Positions 59,647 to 64,000 of a DNA stretch of 64,000 bases are shown in pieces. The first letter of the stretch is position 1. Each line of letters starts with the position of its first letter. Both the position numbers and the translations under genes were made by a program. The notes under the pieces are model-generated. The model was not told the DNA's origin, did not search any database, and saw nothing but the letters and a program-made list of their open reading frames with translations. The stretch spans positions 34,428,305 to 34,492,304 of the forward strand of contig NC_058158.1 of assembly GCF_020080835.1 (NCBI RefSeq), read 5' to 3'. Origin of the DNA: Cotesia glomerata. Its lineage: Eukaryota > Arthropoda > Insecta > Hymenoptera > Braconidae.

Positions 59647-59990
59647 AAGCGGTTAAATGCGTTGATCCGTTCGTGCAGCTGAAGGGGCAAGGCGCGGGTT
59701 CGATTCCCCCGCGGTGCAAAAGATTTTTCCGTCCGCTCTAGCTTGCTATCTAGGCTAGAGTGAGCGAAGGGTCTATCTTTGGTGACCTGTATCTGCTGAC
59801 ATTTCAGCCAGCAGAATTGTATTAGTATTCATTTCATTTTTTCGTCCAAAGACGTCAAAAAGATATCGATGAGAAATAACGCGGAAAAATCTTTTACACC
59901 GCTGGGAATCGACGAACCCGCGTGTCTTGCCACTTGAGGTGCACGAACGGATCAACGTATTGAACCGCTCGGTCAACCTCGAAGAGAGCT
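59647..59990. repeat. inverted pair of tRNA-derived SINE units
   Basis: Plus-strand unit 59647-59730 and minus-strand unit 59879-59990 share GCGGTTAAATGCGTTGATCC, CGTTCGTGCA, GCGCGGGTTCGAT and GGTGCAAAAGATTTTTCCG features, with mismatches. Both have a class II tRNA-like box A (GAGCGGTT) and box B. The left unit lacks the very 5' end. The intervening 150 bases are unique. Confidence 0.6.
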
Positions 59991-60739
59991 AATAAAAGCC
60001 AGTAACTGTTGCAATTGATTTTTTCAAATTTTTTGATTTTTCACCAATGCTTAGAATATTATTATTTATTATTTAAATAGTTGAAAAATTTCAAATAGTT
60101 AAGTTTTATAAATATTATTAAGAATATACTTCTTTTTTCAGTTCTTGATTTTTGTAAAGAGCATCATATGATGACAATACAAAAATTAAAAATTATATTA
60201 GCGAATAAGTTATTATAAGGATATTATTATTTGAAAATGTATAAGAGAATATTTATAAAATAAAGTCCTTTTTCAAAACCAAAAAAAAAAAAAAAAAAAA
60301 AAGAGCTGGCAAAGATTGTGGTTATATTCAACGTGTGATTATAACAAAAACATTTTAAAATAATTTTTAACAAGCTGTAAAAAAAAAATTAAACAAATAT
60401 TTTTTAAAAATTAAATTGCACTTACAGTTTTTCAAGTTTTTTACAAATTAAAATTTTCTTTTATTTTTTTGAAATAACTTTTTTAATAAAAACAAAATCC
60501 TAAAAATTTATAGATGTCGGCTAACTTAATTTTCATTAAAAATTGTATTTTCAAAAAACGTGCCACACGCAAAGAAGAGAGAGGGAGATATTTGAGAGAA
60601 AGAAAAAGAATAAACATAACCTCAAATTTCATGTAATTACTCCAACCTAAACATTTGTTTATTTACATGTGGTTGTCAATAAGTTTGTACCGGTGAAATT
60701 TATTTATTTTTTCTTAATCTCATATTTATTTAATTGATA

Positions 60740-63700
60740 ATGGAGGACATTAATATACGACAAGCTTTTCTTAAGCTTAAGCCGATCTGTGATTGTTTAA
60801 TGAAAGAACCGACAATTAAAAATGCTATTGACGTTGAAAATTGTGTAAAAAATTTACCAGTTTCAGTAATACAAAATCTTAATGAATATATTTTATTCCC
60901 AGTTATAATTCATTTACAAAATAATATAAGGTAATTATTTTTATTATAAAAATTCATATTTAAATATTATTTTTAATTAATCTACTATAATTTTTTATGA
61001 CATTAAAGTCAGCAGTTACTTAACCATTTTTTTATTTTTTTTTTAATAAGTCGATTTTTTCCAAAAAATTATTTTTAAAAGATTGAAAGTTTTATTTTTT
61101 AAAATTTCTACATGTCAATTTTTTCTTCTACTTTTTATTTGCCACAATTTATTTGTTAAAAAAAATTCTTAAAATTATCAAAAATCTGCTAAATTAATTT
61201 TTATTAATTTTTTTCTTTTTCAGCAAAGATGTCAAATTACATTTGATGTATATTGTCAAATCAGTAATTACCAAATTACGATTTTACAAACTTGAATTTT
61301 TTAATAAACTTTATGTATGTTTTATTATTTCTATTTATGATTCTACACAGAGCAATTTAGGTAAGATATTAATTTTTAATTGACAAAAAGTGTATTTGAC
61401 AAACTTTCAAATTTTCTGTCATTTAAATTAGAAAAAAAATTTTTAATATTCACAATATTTATTTTTCAGTAATTCAGTCACATGAAGAACTAAAAGAATG
61501 TGTTGTCGATTGTTTAAAATATTTGATTGTCAATACGTCGCTTGACGTAATAGAAGAATTTTACACACGTGAAAATGCAGCGAAAATCAGCCAAAGTATT
61601 TATACTTGTTTATCAATAGCAGTAACTGAAAAATCATCTTCTTTACGGTAGTCAATTAAAACCATTGATTTAATTTATTTTTTTACAAAAATATTAATAT
61701 TTAAAATTACCTTTTAAATAGAATTGCTGCCTTGGAAGCACTTATAGCTCTCTCCTATGTCCACGACAGTGTCGATGCCTCAGAAGTCGTTTTACGTAAT
61801 GACGTAGCGAATATTATAATGTTATTTCTACCCGGTATTGTCAAAAAACTACAAGAAATTTATCAAGGAAGCGATGTTCAGCATCATAAAGTCACGCTGG
61901 TAATTTTTAATTCATTTATTTAGATTTAGATTACATTTATTTGTTAGTTCAGGTCTAAGTAATATAAATTTCTAAGAACCAAAATCAGGATATAGTAGAC
62001 CAAAAAAATTTATGTTTTTCTTTTTATTTATTTCAATTTACAACGTTTCGTCAGCTTAATTCTGACTTCCTCAGGTAACCTTGAAATATTTAACATGTGT
62101 TTTTGTTAAATTAGATATTTAGATTACTTTATTTATGCCAAGGCCTAACGGCTAGATGGCAATATTTGAGATACAAATAAAATAACATGTTAATAAAATA
62201 CATAATTGATATTACAAAATTGATATTAAAAACACTGTAATAATAAAGTTACAATTCATTTAATAATGGGTTACTAACAACTATTTTTATATTTTTAAAT
62301 TTGGTACCATTAATTAGAATTTAAACAACTTATAAACGAAGTATAATTTAACATTTTGTTATAATAACTAATATCACAGAATTAATAATTATAATAGATA
62401 TTTAATAAAATTAGCTAAAGATGACTCTAAATATAAATCGATAAAATTGTAGATTTACAACATGATTTATTAATTAGATTTTAGATTTATCTGATAAGTT
62501 CACATGATATGCTTACATCCAATACATCAATTTTTATTTTGAATATATCATATTCAAGCATCTAAGTTTAACTTATTTATTTATTTAAAAATAATTCTTA
62601 AAATTTTCTACAAAAAAATTATTTTAGATGGCAGTAAGAGCATTGGGACGTATTGTAGCACTGGTAATGGAGGATTTAGTGAAAACTACCGAAGTATCAT
62701 CTCTCCCAGCTTTACCTCAAGTGTCAAGCTCTACATCAGACCCCCTGGGTATCCAATTAAACCAGGAAGGTCGTCAGGGTATGGAGAAACATATAAAAAC
62801 AGTAGTGCGTAATCAAGAATGGTTAGATGCAGCTGCTGATAAACTCCAAGCTCCAATGCGTGACTTGATAAATTTAACAAAACATTCTCACTATAAAGTA
62901 AGAAAAGAATTAGCTTTATCAGTAATTTTACTACTAACTAAATGTCCAAGTAACCTGCGCCAAAGTTTTGCAGAGCTAACTGAAATTTTAATAACCCTAT
63001 CAGAAGATGATGTTCCAGAAGTACGAGATCTAGCAAACTCATTGCTGAGTCAAGTTAACAATATTGTCACTCAATATAAAATGAAATCAATTGTTGAAAC
63101 TCTAGAAGAAAGGTTTTACAAGCTTCTAACAAAGTTACCGCGAATCATCCGCCGATCAGACGATGCAGCGCAATTGTCGTACCTGAACCAGCTGGCTGGT
63201 TACTTGAGACTTCTCGGAAAAGAACGTCTTCCTCAAATAATGATTTCCATCGCTCATTTAAGACGTTTGATTTTGTCCCTTGTCTACGTAGCTGAGCTTG
63301 ACTGCAGTGATGTGACAATTCTTGAAGAAAATCAGCTGCGGACAATCGAAGATGTTGTTGACTCGCGCCAGTCTTGGAAGAAGTTCAAATTTATTCGTGA
63401 CTCGACAACAGAAGACAAATTGATTCTCATTTGTAGTTTACTGAGTAGTCTAGGAGAATTGTCAATTTTAGTCAATAGTATCTTCGAACTCATTACCGAC
63501 ATGCCTCACTATCGTAAAGAACTGACTCTGCTGCTAAACTGGATGCTTAAATCAGCTCACGAAGCTCCGGTGTCTCTCCTACGGCAAGTCGTAGATTATT
63601 ACACGGATCCCGAGCTTTGGTACTTGCCGATCCAAGATGAAAGTACTTCACTTCGTCAACTGCAATACAATGTCGTGGAGTCTTGCTTATTGACAGAAGG

Positions 63701-64000
63701 TCTGGGGATTGTAGCGACGGTACTAAAGGAGGATTATCATCAATTTCTTTTAAAGACTCTGTACTTAGTAATTGAAAGAGCGGGAAGCGGTCACGGGATG
63801 ATAAGTCTCGTGGGTCTTCAGACTCTTGATTATATTGCTAATGCTCAAGGAAGGAAGAGTATTACTGATTTAATTCGCGAAAATGTAGACTATATTTCTT
63901 ACCACGTTACCATTAAATTAAGAAGGGTTGAAAAAAATCCTGGGGTGCTGAATGTCGTTGCTGTTGTCATGAAGTACAGTACTATGGACGTGCTGCCTTG
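60740..64000 (+). CDS. TTI1: TELO2-interacting protein 1 homologue, 5' part (runs off the window)
   Basis: HEAT-repeat scaffold of the TELO2-TTI1-TTI2 complex, which with HSP90 helps PIKK kinases (mTOR, ATM, ATR and relatives) fold and assemble. Exons 60740-60930, 61224-61360, 61470-61647, 61722-61899 and 62628-64000 (open at the window end) join in frame, giving at least 685 residues; full-length TTI1 is about 1,000-1,100. Recognised by the N-terminal F-L-K-L-K-P-I-C and EYILFP blocks, the LPRIIRRSDD segment followed by Q-L-A-G-Y-L-R-L-L-G, and the alternating helical repeats. The start is the ATG at 60740. The right arm of the 57199-60630 inverted repeat ends about 110 bases upstream. Intron 1 contains a TTAGCAGATT-type MITE and intron 4 (728 bases) an unclassified repeat. 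Confidence 0.93.
61900..62627 (+). other. TTI1: TTI1 intron 4
   Basis: AT-rich intron. A phrase CAACGTTTCGTC...TTCTGACTTCCTCAGG (62040-62075) resembles the arm ends of the MOB1 intron palindrome and suggests a shared dispersed element. ATGCCAAGGCCTAACGGCTAG (62136-62156) may be part of another. Nothing codes. Confidence 0.5.

Larger units (their letters stand above)
57199..60630. repeat. 3.4-kb segment bounded by inverted repeats
   Basis: Left arm 57199-57408 and right arm about 60375-60630 are inverted copies. Shared features are GAGGTTATGTTTATTCTTT, CTTCTTTGCGTGTGGC, GTTTTTTGAAAATACAA and then the AAGTTAGCCGACATCT MITE half. The two inner MITE halves would make one element if joined, so the 3-kb interior may be an insertion. 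The right arm reaches to within about 110 bases of the TTI1 start codon. Confidence 0.65.
56475..60739. other. divergent spacer between MOB1 and TTI1
   Basis: The region 56475-56960 is the MOB1 5' flank, with less AT-rich stretches and no family-like frame. From 57199 to about 60630 the spacer is framed by an inverted repeat and holds tRNA-like SINE units, a GC-hairpin MITE and poly(T)/poly(A) runs (57902-57927 and 60281-60302). Short plus-strand open frames near 56658-56958 show no recognisable domain. Confidence 0.55.

Overview
The window looks like nuclear DNA of an insect, most likely a hymenopteran. It is very AT-rich, its genes are split by short GT–AG introns, and it is dense with palindromic MITE-like elements and tRNA-derived SINE-like sequences. 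All six genes have animal orthologues: myosin VI (two tandem copies), FAAH2-type amidase (three tandem copies or relatives), MOB1 and TTI1. The species assignment is inference; nothing in the sequence fixes it.

Layout. 1-5.85 kb holds no recognisable coding gene, only repeats and a GC-richer patch near 3 kb. 6.87-16.5 kb (+) is a complete 13-exon myosin VI gene (1246 aa). 17.7-27.4 kb (+) is a second, 9-exon myosin VI-like gene (945 aa) with open frames and usable splice sites. It keeps the motor head but lacks the reverse-gear insert, the IQ motif, the ubiquitin-binding MIU and the WWY cargo-binding end. 27.5-47.5 kb (-) carries three head-to-tail FAAH2-like serine amidases (A, B, C) with superimposable exon phases. 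A and B share a nearly identical 5' part that includes introns, which suggests recent gene conversion. 47.5-53.6 kb is intergenic and contains a 3 x 283 bp tandem repeat. 53.65-56.47 kb (-) is MOB1/mats. 56.5-60.7 kb is a repeat-rich spacer framed by an inverted repeat. From 60.74 kb (+) to the window end lies the 5' part of TTI1.

The genes do not form one pathway. Myosin VI is an actin motor, FAAH2 hydrolyses lipid amides, MOB1 is the Hippo/NDR kinase co-activator, and TTI1 is part of the TELO2-TTI1-TTI2 chaperone for PIKK kinases. The two themes are tandem duplication with divergence (myosin VI, FAAH2) and heavy, nested invasion of introns by palindromic elements. Most striking among these are four Helitron-like elements whose cores are arrays of 3-8 hairpins. 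The best candidate for something new is the shortened myosin VI paralogue. Exon coordinates were derived by hand from splice consensus, frame continuity and comparison between the paralogues; no transcript data were available.
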